Below are positions 44,700 through 53,084 of a DNA stretch of 64,000 bases, in pieces. The position numbers were made by a program, and so were the translations under genes. The notes beneath the pieces are model-generated. The model saw only the letters and a list, made by a program, of their open reading frames with translations, was not told the DNA's origin and did no database searches. The stretch comes from Geothrix limicola (GTDB lineage Bacteria > Acidobacteriota > Holophagae > Holophagales > Holophagaceae): contig NZ_BSDE01000001.1 in the NCBI RefSeq assembly GCF_030268085.1, positions 310,001 through 374,000 on the forward strand, written 5' to 3'. Position 1 is the stretch's first letter, and each line of letters starts with the position of its first letter.

Positions 44700-45266
44700 A
44701 TGTCCTTCCCCCGATCCCAGCGCGGATTCACCATGGCCCTGGCCCTGGCCATGGCGGTGGTGATGGGAATCCTGCTGCTGAAGGCGGCGCCCAGCGTGAT
44801 CGCCGAGGTGCAGCGCGAGAACGAATCCGAACTGATCTTCCGGGGAGAGGCCATCGCCAACGCCTTGCGGATCTACGGCGCCAAGATGGGCCACTATCCC
44901 CAGAACCTGGACGAGGTGATGAAGGTCCGCCCCCGCATCCTCCGCCAGAAATACCTGGATCCCATGACGCCCGACGGCGAGTGGGACTACATCACCCAGG
45001 TCCAGCCCGGCGCCTCCGGCAGCAAGGCCGGGCTTCCCATCGTGGGCGTGCGCAGCCACAGCCAGCTGAACAGCATCCACATCTACCAGAACAAGACGCT
45101 CGTCCGGGATTGGCAGTTCGCCGCCGAACAGAACCTGCTGGGCATCACGGACGACCTCTCCAAGGCCCAGAACCTGCTCAACGGCGCGGCACCGGGGTCC
45201 AGCCCCATCGTCCCCCCCGGCGGCACCAAGCCCGGATCCACCCCGAACCCCGCGGAGCCGAAGTAG
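44700..45266 (+). CDS. Pseudopilin-like type II secretion protein
   Basis: 188 residues. GGAG lies 5 nt before the ATG. The N-terminus PRSQRGFTMALALAMAVVMG has the prepilin cleavage pattern (Gly-Phe) and a hydrophobic helix, but the +5 Glu is missing. The globular part (YGAKMGHYPQNLDEVMK and YLDPMTPDGEWDYI) matches general-secretion pseudopilin-like proteins; the tail is Pro/Gly-rich. No other secretion gene is adjacent. Confidence 0.75.
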   Translation: MSFPRSQRGFTMALALAMAVVMGILLLKAAPSVIAEVQRENESELIFRGEAIANALRIYGAKMGHYPQNLDEVMKVRPRILRQKYLDPMTPDGEWDYITQVQPGASGSKAGLPIVGVRSHSQLNSIHIYQNKTLVRDWQFAAEQNLLGITDDLSKAQNLLNGAAPGSSPIVPPGGTKPGSTPNPAEPK

Positions 45267-46423
45267 TGCGGAGGCTGAGCCTTGTCGCTCTGCTCGCGGT
45301 GTCGGGCTTGGCCCTCGGCGCCCAGGATATCCAGAGCTGGGCCCGGCGCCTGGAGGCGCGCGGCGTCAGCGTATCTGCGGGCCTCTGGGAGGTCGGCTCA
45401 GGCAAGGTGCTCGAGCGGCATCGCGAGGATCTGGCGCTCATTCCCGCCAGCACCACCAAGGTGGTCAGCACCTACGCGCTGCTGAAGACGCTCAAGCCCG
45501 ATTCGACCATCGATACCGAGATCTGGGGCGATCTGAAGGACGGCGTGGTGCAGGGCGACCTCACCTTCAAGGGGGACGGCGATCCGCTGCTCACCAGCGA
45601 GCGCATCTGGCTCATCGCCCAGTCCCTCAAGCGCCTGGGCGTCCAGCGGATCACGGGGAGCATCCGGCTGGACCAGAGCGCCTTCGACAGCCAGCGGGAG
45701 CCGCCGGGCTGGGAGAACACCTCGACAGATACCCTGCCGCCCGTGCTTCCGCTTTCGGTGAACTTCAACCGGGACGAGGCGGGCCGCCTGGTGGCGGATC
45801 CTGAGCGCCAGTCCCGGGAGATCATCCAGCGCACCCTCCAGGAGGCCGGCATCGCCATCGAAGGCCGGGCCAATTTCGAAGGCAGGCCCAATGGGCTCGG
45901 GGCCCCGCGGAAGCTCATGGCCTGGACTTCGCCGCCCCTGCGAGCCCTGGTGCTCGACATCAACAAGTGGTCGAACAATTTCATGGTCGAGATGCTCGTG
46001 CGCCGGTATGGCGCGGGCTCCTGGTCCCGCGGCGTGCAGCGGATCCAGGGCTTCTACCGCAGCGTCTTCGGCCTGGGACCCGAGGACATCCACATCACGG
46101 ATGGATCGGGCCTCAGCAAGGAGAACCGCCTCTCGGCGCGCACCCTGGCCATCATCCTGCGGGGTGCCTACCACGATTTCGAGGTGGGGCCGGAATTCGT
46201 GTCGTCGCTCAAGATCATCGGGGGCGAACCCTGGAGACTGAAGATCAAGGATCCCAACCTGACGCGCCGGGTGCGCGTGAAGTCCGGGCACCTGGACCAG
46301 GTCAACAGCCTCTGTGGCTATGTGCAGCGGCTGGACGGCGAGGTCCGTGTCTTCGCCATCGTGCTCAACGGCCCCTGCCACGACGAGGACATCTGGGAGC
46401 AGGTCTCGCGCTGGGCCAACTAG
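45266..46423 (+). CDS. dacB: D-alanyl-D-alanine carboxypeptidase, PBP4 type (S13)
   Basis: 385 residues from a GTG that overlaps the previous stop (TAGTG), with GGAG upstream; signal peptide LSLVALLAVSGLALGAQ. The active-site motifs are STTK near residue 63, SNN in INKWSNNFMVE, and KSG in VRVKSGHLDQ. It is shorter than E. coli PBP4 (477), so the inserted domains are reduced. It trims or cleaves peptidoglycan cross-links in the periplasm. Confidence 0.9.
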   Translation: MRRLSLVALLAVSGLALGAQDIQSWARRLEARGVSVSAGLWEVGSGKVLERHREDLALIPASTTKVVSTYALLKTLKPDSTIDTEIWGDLKDGVVQGDLTFKGDGDPLLTSERIWLIAQSLKRLGVQRITGSIRLDQSAFDSQREPPGWENTSTDTLPPVLPLSVNFNRDEAGRLVADPERQSREIIQRTLQEAGIAIEGRANFEGRPNGLGAPRKLMAWTSPPLRALVLDINKWSNNFMVEMLVRRYGAGSWSRGVQRIQGFYRSVFGLGPEDIHITDGSGLSKENRLSARTLAIILRGAYHDFEVGPEFVSSLKIIGGEPWRLKIKDPNLTRRVRVKSGHLDQVNSLCGYVQRLDGEVRVFAIVLNGPCHDEDIWEQVSRWAN

Positions 46424-46505
46424 AACCTTCAGGCCCCATCCAGCACCCATAGGCCCATTGTTGATCCCCAGGTTCTGGAGGACGATGAGAGCCAGAGGAG
46501 TGGAC

Positions 46506-46877
46506 ATGCACCGCATCGCCATCGTGGACGACAGCCGTTTGGTCCGGGCCTTCGCCGCGGCGGCTCTGCGGGCAAAGGGCTTCGAAGTCGTGGAGGTGGC
46601 GCCAACCTCGCTGTTCGACGTGCTGAACCAGCTGCGGGAACGCCCGCTGGACCTGCTGGTGGTGGATGTCCTCATGCCCGAGTGCCCGGGGGAGACCCTG
46701 GTGCGGGCTGTGCGCGAGGACGCGGTGCTGAAGGACCTGCCGATCCTCGTGGTGTCTGCCCACCGGGATGACACGACCCTGCAGACCGTGCAGCAGCTCG
46801 GCATCTCGGGATTCCTGCTGAAGCCGGTGGATGCGGCGACCTTGGCGGCCAAGGTAGCGGAGACGATCGAGGCCTGA
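46506..46877 (+). CDS. Single-domain response regulator (receiver only)
   Basis: 123 residues. AGAGGAG precedes the ATG. IAIVDDSRLVRAF has the acidic pair, LLVVDVLMPE the phospho-acceptor Asp near residue 52, VSAHRDD the switch Ser and FLLKPVD the Lys. CheY-like, with no output domain. The partner kinase is not in the neighbourhood, unless the PAS kinase at 35267 uses it. Confidence 0.9.
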   Translation: MHRIAIVDDSRLVRAFAAAALRAKGFEVVEVAPTSLFDVLNQLRERPLDLLVVDVLMPECPGETLVRAVREDAVLKDLPILVVSAHRDDTTLQTVQQLGISGFLLKPVDAATLAAKVAETIEA

Positions 46878-46909
46878 ATCGTCCTCGGCATGGCAGGAAG
46901 GCTGGTCCC

Positions 46910-47791
46910 ATGAGTTCAAAGAAAACGCCGGATCCGCGGGGCCTCGCAGCCCTGATCCTGGGGGCCTCCCTGCTCGGTTTCGCCGCCATGCTCGTACGCT
47001 GGGCCACGCCGGCCGGGCCCCTGGCCGTAGGCTTCTACCGCATGGCCTTCGCGCTGCCCTTCGTGGCCTGGATGGCCCGGGACACGGCCCGGCCTGGCAC
47101 GGGCCGTGCGCGGATCTGGGCCCTGCTCGCCGGAACCTGTTTCGTGCTGGATCTGTGGATGTGGCACTCGGCCCTCCACCATACGAGCGCCGCCAACGCC
47201 ACCCTGCTGGTCACGCTGGCGCCCATCTGGGTGGCCGTCGTGTCGGTGCTGTGGCTAGGCGCGAAGCTGCGGCGCCGTTTCTGGATGGGCGTGCTGCTGG
47301 CCATGTCCGGGGCCCTCGTGCTGGGCCTCGCCAAGGGCGCCCGCTGGGGCACGGGCCTGGGCGAGCTGCTGGGGGCCCTGGCCTCCCTCGCCTACGGCGC
47401 CTTCACGCTGGCCCTGGGCCGCGCGCGGCGCGACCTCAGCGCGCCCGAGGCCCTCTTCTGGGTGGTGCTGTGCTGCACGGTGCTCTTCGGGGCCCTCGGC
47501 TGGGCCCGGGGCGAGGCCTTCTACGGGTATCCCGCAAGGTCCTGGTGGGCCCTGTTGGGCTTGGGCATCTTCGTCCAGGTGGTGGCCTGGTGGTTCATCA
47601 CCTGGGGCCTGGGCCACGTGCCCACCAACCTGGGCGCCATGGGCCTGATGGTCCAGCCCGTGGCCACGGTGATCCTGGGCTGGCTGCTGCTCTCGGAATC
47701 CGTCCGCCCCTTGCAGGGTGTGGGCACGCTGCTGGTCCTCGCGGGCATCGCCCTCTGTGCCTTCGCGCCGCCGGTGCAGAGCCCGGCCTGA
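46910..47791 (+). CDS. EamA/DMT family permease
   Basis: 293 residues with ten hydrophobic helices in two repeats (first starts LGASLLGFAAMLVRWA; second LGALASLAYGAFTLALG). GFYRMAFALPFVAW and HHTSAANATLLVTLAPIWVAV match EamA repeats. It probably exports or imports a small metabolite; the substrate is not readable. Confidence 0.88.
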   Translation: MSSKKTPDPRGLAALILGASLLGFAAMLVRWATPAGPLAVGFYRMAFALPFVAWMARDTARPGTGRARIWALLAGTCFVLDLWMWHSALHHTSAANATLLVTLAPIWVAVVSVLWLGAKLRRRFWMGVLLAMSGALVLGLAKGARWGTGLGELLGALASLAYGAFTLALGRARRDLSAPEALFWVVLCCTVLFGALGWARGEAFYGYPARSWWALLGLGIFVQVVAWWFITWGLGHVPTNLGAMGLMVQPVATVILGWLLLSESVRPLQGVGTLLVLAGIALCAFAPPVQSPA

Positions 47792-47877
47792 GGTGTCGCC
47801 GGATCCATCAGAAGCCGCACCAATGCTGAGTCTGGATGGTGCCGATGCCGTCCGGTAGAATCAATGCCTGGCCGAAA

Positions 47878-47923
47878 GGAGGTTGCGATGAAGACGATAT
47901 CTGCGCTCGCTGAACCTCCGTCG
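47878..47923 (+). promoter_or_regulatory. SD/anti-SD leader structure, copy 1
   Basis: GGAGGTT at 47878-47884, the ribosome site of the leader ORF, is complementary to AACCTCC at 47913-47919 inside the ORF. The latter belongs to a 12-nt block GAACCTCCGTCG (47912-47923) that recurs exactly in copy 2 at 52906-52917. A DNA palindrome GTGCGT/ACGCAC follows. Confidence 0.65.
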
Positions 47924-47944
47924 TGCGTCACGCACCTGGGCTAG
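47888..47944 (+). CDS. Leader peptide with EPPS motif, copy 1
   Basis: 18 codons, MKTISALAEPPSCVTHLG, with AAAGGAGGTT ending 3 nt before the ATG, one of the strongest ribosome sites in the window. EPPS occupies codons 9-12, exactly as in the second leader (minus strand, 52888-52941), although the rest differs. A -10-like TAGAAT lies about 30 nt upstream. The porin gene starts 106 nt after its stop. The Pro-Pro pair could slow ribosomes. Translation and function are inferred. Confidence 0.65.
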   Translation: MKTISALAEPPSCVTHLG

Positions 47945-48050
47945 CCTTCTCGCGCAATCGCAGCGTGGCGGCCTGATTTGAGCGTGTTCCGTGCCTCGGC
48001 CTTCACGGCTTCGTCACGGCTCGGACCTTCCTTCCTGTCACGGTGTTTCC

Positions 48051-49376
48051 ATGTCCTGCCCTCGATCGACCTTTCGTGTCTCGCTGATCTCCCTCTTTCT
48101 GGCTTGTGGTGCGGGCCTGATGGGCCAGACTGCCGATCCGGCCCCCGAGGCCTGGAACCTCCACGGCCAGGCGACGGTCGTCACGCAGTCGCACGGCGAT
48201 TTCACGTCTCCCTACCAGGGACCCAACTCTCTGCGTCCGGGCGCCGAGCGGGCCACGTCGTTCACCACGACGCTCATGGCGGGGTGGCGGCCCTGGCAGG
48301 GCACCGAGGCCTATGTGGATCTGGAAGGCGCCGCAGGGAAGGGCGTCAGCAGCGTGCTGGGGCTGGCGGGGGCGCCCAATGGCGAGACCTACCGCGTGGG
48401 CAATCCGGATTTCCGCGCGGCCGTGGCCCGCGTGCTGATCCGCCAGACGCTCAACCTGGGCGGCGAGTCCCAGAAGGTCGAAGATGATGCGCACCAGGTG
48501 GCCGGGGTGCGGGATTCGCGCCGGATCGTTCTCCACGTCGGCAAGTTCAGCGTGATGGATGTCTTCGATGCCAACGCCCACGCCCACGATCCGCGCGCCC
48601 AGTTTCTCAACTGGACTCTGATGGGCCACGGCGCCTGGGACTATCCCGCCGACACCCGCGGCTACACCTGGGGCGGCGCCGCCGAGCTGTACTGGGACGC
48701 CTGGGCCCTCCGCTACGGCCGTTTCGCCGAGCCGCTGGAGGCCAACCAACTGGCCATGGATCACGGCTTCGCGCGGGCCCACGGCGACGTGGCCGAAGCG
48801 GAGCACGATCATGTCCTCGGCGATCAGCCGGGCGCCGTGCGGGTGATGGTCTTCCGCAACACCACGCGGATGGGGGACTACCGCCAGAGCCTCGCCGAAT
48901 CGCCCGCCGCGCCGGATGTCACCGCCACCCGTGCCTACGGCCGCGTGAAGGAGGGTTGGGGCCTCAACCTGGAGCAGGGCCTCACGGCGGATCTGGGGGC
49001 TTTCGCACGCTGGAGCTGGAGCGACGGTCGCACGGAATCCTGGGCCTTCACCGAAGTGGATCGCTCCGTCTCCGCGGGGTTCACCTGGAAGGGAAGCGCC
49101 TGGGCCCGCTCGCAGGATCGCCTGGGCGCCGCCTTCGTACAGAACGGCCTGAGCCCCGATCACCGCGATTACCTGGCGGCCGGCGGCCTCGGGTTCCTGC
49201 TGGGGGATGGTCGCCTGAACTACGGCTCCGAGCGGATCTTCGAGGCCTACTACGCCGCGGCGATGGGGCGCTTCCTCACCCTTTCCCTGGACGCCCAGCG
49301 CATCTGGAACCCCGGCTACAACCGGGACCGCGGCCCTGTGAACCTCCTGGCCCTGAGGCTGCACGCGCAGTTCTGA
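48051..49376 (+). CDS. OprB-like carbohydrate-selective porin
   Basis: 441 residues from the ATG at 48051; signal peptide FRVSLISLFLACGAGLMGQ. AWNLHGQATVVTQSHGDFTSPYQG and the C-terminal NPGYNRDRGPVNLLALRLHAQF, with terminal Phe, are typical of OprB-like barrels; RIVLHVGKFSVMDVFDANAHAHDPRAQFLNW is a conserved inner region. His-rich loops (AEAEHDHVLGD) are notable. It would let a small solute cross the outer membrane. It shares a leader type with the convergent ABC importer, so both may serve one substrate. Confidence 0.85.
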   Translation: MSCPRSTFRVSLISLFLACGAGLMGQTADPAPEAWNLHGQATVVTQSHGDFTSPYQGPNSLRPGAERATSFTTTLMAGWRPWQGTEAYVDLEGAAGKGVSSVLGLAGAPNGETYRVGNPDFRAAVARVLIRQTLNLGGESQKVEDDAHQVAGVRDSRRIVLHVGKFSVMDVFDANAHAHDPRAQFLNWTLMGHGAWDYPADTRGYTWGGAAELYWDAWALRYGRFAEPLEANQLAMDHGFARAHGDVAEAEHDHVLGDQPGAVRVMVFRNTTRMGDYRQSLAESPAAPDVTATRAYGRVKEGWGLNLEQGLTADLGAFARWSWSDGRTESWAFTEVDRSVSAGFTWKGSAWARSQDRLGAAFVQNGLSPDHRDYLAAGGLGFLLGDGRLNYGSERIFEAYYAAAMGRFLTLSLDAQRIWNPGYNRDRGPVNLLALRLHAQF

Positions 49377-49390
49377 TCCCGCCTTAGTGA

Positions 49391-49543
49391 AGATAAAAAA
49401 TGTAACCGCGAATGGCGCGAATGCCCGCTTCGCGGGCCGCGAAAGGGGTACCAGAACGGCCGTGGCGCCTTGATCCAGAACGACCCCATTCGCGTGGCTT
49501 GCGAAGCAAACCTTTCGCGTCATTCGCGGTTCAATGTTTTTAA
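49391..49543. repeat. Imperfect palindromic repeat element, copy 2
   Basis: Same architecture as 40611-40759, better preserved: ends AACCGCGAATGGCGCGAA and the inverted TTCGCGTCATTCGCGGTT within A/T tails, plus internal stems CCCGC/GCGGG and GGCTTGC/GCAAACC. It lies between the convergent porin and ABC genes and may work as a bidirectional terminator. Confidence 0.82.
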
Positions 49544-49570
49544 GGCACCTCGGTCTGGCACGAGTTCGGC

Positions 49571-49635
49571 CTACTCCGGAGTCAAGACGCCTCGGTCTTC
49601 GCGGAAGGCGAAGAGTTCGCCGAAGCGGCCCCACG
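49571..49635. repeat. 65-bp duplicate of the ABC ATPase gene 3' end
   Basis: 61 of 65 bases match 49733-49797, the last codons and stop of the ABC ATPase gene. The copy lies 97 bp past the true end. Between them is an 8-bp stem CACGCGAC/GTCGCGTG at 49674-49694. The rest of 49377-49732 holds no gene. Confidence 0.85.
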
Positions 49636-49732
49636 GGGCCCCCTCCGCGACCGAGCGAAGCGAGGAGCGGGAGCACGCGACTGAATGTCGCGTGCGATCG
49701 GGGCGGTAGTCGGGTGGGGCCTGGCGCTGCTG

Positions 49733-51034
49733 CTACTCCGGCGTGAGCACGCCTCGGTCTTCGCGGAAGGCGAAGAGTTCGCCGAAGCGGCCCCACGTGA
49801 CCAGGGTCTCGAAGGTCTGTTCGGGGTTCTCCATGGGCAGGCGCTGCTGCAGCTCGGAGAGGAGTTCGTTCTCCTTGAGTTCGCCGTGGTGCAGGTCGAT
49901 GAGCTCCTGCACCAGGCGGAAGAGGCGCAGTTCGAGGAGCTGGGCCTTCCAGATGTCCTTGCGGTCGTCCATGTTGGCGCGGATGAAGCGCTGGCCCAGG
50001 GCCGTGAGGATCACCTGGCGCTTGGGCGTGTCGACGAAGTCGAGCATCTCGGCGCCCTTCACGGAGGCCAGCACCTTCTCGAAGGTCACGTGGGTGGCCG
50101 TGGCCACCTGGAAGAGATCCGAGGTGCCGCCCTGGGTCTCCAGGTATTCAAGCAGACCCAGGATGTCCGAAGAAGGCGCGTTGGGCAGGGGTTCCACCAG
50201 GTCCACGAGGAGGCTGGGCTCGGGGGCGCTCACCTCGATGTCGGGCAGCTCGGCGCTGGTGATGATGTCGTGCAGCTGGTCCACCAGGCGGAGGAACTCG
50301 GGGCTGCGCATGTCGCGAGGCCGGGGCAGGGGGTTCTCCACGATGGTTCGCACGCGGCCGGGATTGGCCGACAGCACGACGATGCGGTCGGCCATGTAGG
50401 CCACTTCCTTGATGTCGTGGCTCACCATGAGGATCGACGAGGGGTTGCGCTCGGCGTCGTCCCAGATGTCGAGGATTTCGGCGCGGAGGCCTTCCGCCGT
50501 GAGGGCGTCCACGTGGCTGAAGGGCTCGTCCATGAAGAGGATCTCGGGATCCACGCTGAGGGCGCGGGCCATGCCCACGCGCTGCTTCATGCCGCCGGAA
50601 AGCTCGCGGGGATAGGCTTCCTCGAAACCCTCAAGGCCCACCAGGCGGATGGCGCGATGGGCCTTGGCCTTGATGGTCTCGTCGTCCAGACCCTGGGCCT
50701 GGAGCACGGTCTTCACGTTGGCTTCCACCGTCATCCAGGGGTAGAGCGCGAAGTTCTGGAAGACGATGGCCACGCCGGGGTTGAGGCCCTCCATCTTTTC
50801 GCCGTGGTAGAAGGTCTTGCCCTTCGTCGGCTTGATGAGACCCGCGAAGATGCGCAGGATGGTCGACTTGCCGCAGCCCGAGGGGCCGATGAGGCAGACC
50901 ACCTCGTTGGCGCGGATGTCGAGGTTGATGTCTTCCAGCACGCGCAGGGCGTGGCCGGTCTCCCGGTCGAAGGACTTCTGGATGCCCTTCAGTTCGCAGA
51001 TGACTTCGTGAGTGGCGTGGATGGCGTGCTTCAT
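49733..51034 (-). CDS. ABC transporter ATPase, NitT/TauT type, with C-terminal AAA-associated domain
   Basis: 433 residues. GPSGCGKST near residue 45 is Walker A, LSGGMKQRVGMARAL the signature and ILFMDEPFSHVD Walker B. The N-terminal 260 residues are the nucleotide-binding domain; the remaining 170 (from SDILGLLEYLETQGG on) form an AAA-associated, winged-helix-like domain found in a subset of these transporters. It lies 7 bp after the permease gene. No periplasmic binding protein is in the window. Confidence 0.9.
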   Translation of the reverse strand: MKHAIHATHEVICELKGIQKSFDRETGHALRVLEDINLDIRANEVVCLIGPSGCGKSTILRIFAGLIKPTKGKTFYHGEKMEGLNPGVAIVFQNFALYPWMTVEANVKTVLQAQGLDDETIKAKAHRAIRLVGLEGFEEAYPRELSGGMKQRVGMARALSVDPEILFMDEPFSHVDALTAEGLRAEILDIWDDAERNPSSILMVSHDIKEVAYMADRIVVLSANPGRVRTIVENPLPRPRDMRSPEFLRLVDQLHDIITSAELPDIEVSAPEPSLLVDLVEPLPNAPSSDILGLLEYLETQGGTSDLFQVATATHVTFEKVLASVKGAEMLDFVDTPKRQVILTALGQRFIRANMDDRKDIWKAQLLELRLFRLVQELIDLHHGELKENELLSELQQRLPMENPEQTFETLVTWGRFGELFAFREDRGVLTPE

Positions 51035-51041
51035 GGCTGCC

Positions 51042-52793
51042 TCACTTCGACAGGGAATAGTGGGTCTCGGCGATCTTGTAGAGCGGCTTCCAGACCAGGC
51101 GGTTGAACAGCACCACAGTGCCGGCCAGGACGAGCGTGGAGGCCGCCAGCAGCGGGAAGTTCCGCGATTCGCCGGCTTGGCTCACGATGGCGCCGAGGCC
51201 GAAGGTCTGCAAGGTGGGGCCGCTGATGTTGTAGTACTCGGAAACGATGCTGGCGTTCCAGGCGCCGCCTGCCGCCGTGAGGCAGCCGGTCACCAGGTAG
51301 GGGAAAATGGCGGGCAGGTAGAGGTTGCGGAAGCGCTGCCAGCGGCTGAACCCGAAGGCCGTGCCCACTTCGCGGAGGTCGCTGGGGATGGCGCTGGCCC
51401 CGGCGATGACATTGAAGAGGATGTACCACTGGGTGCCCAGCAGCATGAGCACGATGCTGCCCCAGCCCAGGCCGATCTTGAAGGAGGCGAGGATCGCCAC
51501 CACCACGGGGAAGAGCATGGGCGCGGGGAAGGAGGCCGCCACCTGGACGATGGGCTGGAAGATGCGGGACAGGCGCTGGGACAGCCCGATGGCGAGGCCC
51601 GCGGGCAGGGTCCAGCAAAGGCCGATGAGGATCGAGGCCATCACGCGGGAAAGCGTGAGGCCCGCGGCCTTCAGCAGGGTCCACCAGGCGCCGGAGTGGA
51701 GGCGGTTCAGGAGATGCACCACGCCGAAGCCGCCCAGCACCAGGAAGCCCGAGAGGATGATGAGTGCAACGAGAGCGAGCAACGGTGCCACATGGGCGGC
51801 CCTTTCGGCACCCTTGTCCCCCTGGGGTTTTTCCTTCGCCGGATGGCGGTGCTGCTGCTTCCGGCGCCGCTTCGCGCGCCAGCGATCCCAGCGGCGGATG
51901 AGGCGCGATCCGCGGATGAGGTTGAGGAACCAGCTCTGCGAATCGGCGTTCTGGACCGTGTCCTCGATGCGGAAGCGCTGCGCCCAGACGACGATGGGCC
52001 GCCAGAGCACCTGGTCGAGCAGCACGATCATGATGATCATCGCCGCCACGGCGCAGAGCTGGGCCCGCACGTCGTGATGTTCGACGGCCATGCTCATGTA
52101 CGAGCCCAGGCCCGGCACACGGAAATCCTTGTCGCCCAGCTTGAAGGCCTCTACCAGCATGAGGAAGAACCAGCCGCCGGCCATGCTCATCATGCTGTTC
52201 CAGGCCAGCCCCGTCGTGGCGAAGGGCAGTTCGATCCACTTGAAGCGCTGCCACCAGTTGAAGCGGTACACGGTGCCGGCCTCCTGCAGCTCGGCGGGCA
52301 CGCTCTTCAGCGAGTGGTAGAGGCTGAAGGTCATGTTCCAGGCCTGGCCTGTGAAGATGGCGATGATGGCCGTGAGTTCGATGCCCACATTGCTGTGGGG
52401 GAAGGCCGCCACCAGGGCGAGCATCAGAGGCACGATGAAGGTCATCACCGGGATGCTCTGCAGGATGTCCAGGAGGGGCACCAGTAGCCGCTCGGAGCGG
52501 GCGTCCTTGGCGGCCCAGTAGGCGTAGGCGAGGGTGAAGAAGAACGAGATGAGGTAGGCCGCCAGGCCCCGCATCATCGAGAAGAAGGTGTATTTGGGAA
52601 GCGCCATCGGCGAGAGGTCGATCTCCAGCACGGGGCGTTGGATATCGGCCCATTGCCGGCCCAGGAGGATCAGCCCGTAGAGCATGCCAAAGGCGGCGGC
52701 GACGAGGAGCAGGTCCACCCAGCGCCGTCGCCGCAGGGGCGCGAAGAGGGCGTTGGCCTGCCCCCACATGGTGTCGAGAAAGCGGTGCATCAT
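51042..52793 (-). CDS. Fused double ABC permease
   Basis: 583 residues with about 12 membrane helices. Two EAA-loop motifs are visible, EAGTVYRFNWWQRFKWIELP near residue 170 and EVGTAFGFSRWQRFRNLYLP near 480, so two permease units are fused around a basic linker (RAKRRRKQQHRHPAKEK). Such fusions act as the whole membrane part of the importer with the ATPase dimer. Nitrate, sulfonate or bicarbonate-type substrates are common for this group; the real one is unknown. Its mRNA starts with the EPPS leader. Confidence 0.88.
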   Translation of the reverse strand: MMHRFLDTMWGQANALFAPLRRRRWVDLLLVAAAFGMLYGLILLGRQWADIQRPVLEIDLSPMALPKYTFFSMMRGLAAYLISFFFTLAYAYWAAKDARSERLLVPLLDILQSIPVMTFIVPLMLALVAAFPHSNVGIELTAIIAIFTGQAWNMTFSLYHSLKSVPAELQEAGTVYRFNWWQRFKWIELPFATTGLAWNSMMSMAGGWFFLMLVEAFKLGDKDFRVPGLGSYMSMAVEHHDVRAQLCAVAAMIIMIVLLDQVLWRPIVVWAQRFRIEDTVQNADSQSWFLNLIRGSRLIRRWDRWRAKRRRKQQHRHPAKEKPQGDKGAERAAHVAPLLALVALIILSGFLVLGGFGVVHLLNRLHSGAWWTLLKAAGLTLSRVMASILIGLCWTLPAGLAIGLSQRLSRIFQPIVQVAASFPAPMLFPVVVAILASFKIGLGWGSIVLMLLGTQWYILFNVIAGASAIPSDLREVGTAFGFSRWQRFRNLYLPAIFPYLVTGCLTAAGGAWNASIVSEYYNISGPTLQTFGLGAIVSQAGESRNFPLLAASTLVLAGTVVLFNRLVWKPLYKIAETHYSLSK

Positions 52794-52887
52794 GGCCGTT
52801 CCGGAGGAGCGGACGCGGCGCGCGGGTGCGGGCCGGCATCCCGTTCAGGGTGCGGATTCGGGGAGCGAAAGAGCGGAGGATGCCGCC

Positions 52888-52941
52888 TCAGCGGGCGGCG
52901 CGACTCGACGGAGGTTCGGAGAAGTCGGCTTGCTGTCCCAT
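52888..52941 (-). CDS. Leader peptide with EPPS motif, copy 2
   Basis: 17 codons, MGQQADFSEPPSSRAAR, with AAAGGAGGTT ending 2 nt before the ATG. EPPS is at codons 9-12, as in copy 1. The stop lies in a GCCGCC/GGCGGC stem, followed by a C-rich, G-poor stretch before the permease ATG 94 nt downstream. An upstream TTGACC near 52998 may be its -35. Confidence 0.65.
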   Translation of the reverse strand: MGQQADFSEPPSSRAAR

Positions 52942-52950
52942 GGAACCTCC
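52906..52950 (-). promoter_or_regulatory. SD/anti-SD leader structure, copy 2
   Basis: On the minus strand GGAGGTTC (ribosome site, from 52950) can pair over 8 bp with GAACCTCC in the conserved block GAACCTCCGTCG (52917-52906). Distance from the start codon to the block is 24 nt, identical to copy 1. Confidence 0.65.
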
Positions 52951-53084
52951 TTTCCGCCTTCTAGGCCAAGGTCAGTCTGCCCTTCGGCCCCAGCCCGGTC
53001 AACCCAGAGTACCTTCTCGGAAGGCCCCGGCGGCCTCACCATGGATTGTTCACATGGGAGTCACAAGCATGGGCAAGGGCGGTC

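Noticed and set aside
47912-47945. Possible cyclic-di-GMP (GEMM) riboswitch near CACGCACCTGGG
   Set aside because: Only the short CACGCAC string fits; the conserved core and second helix are absent.
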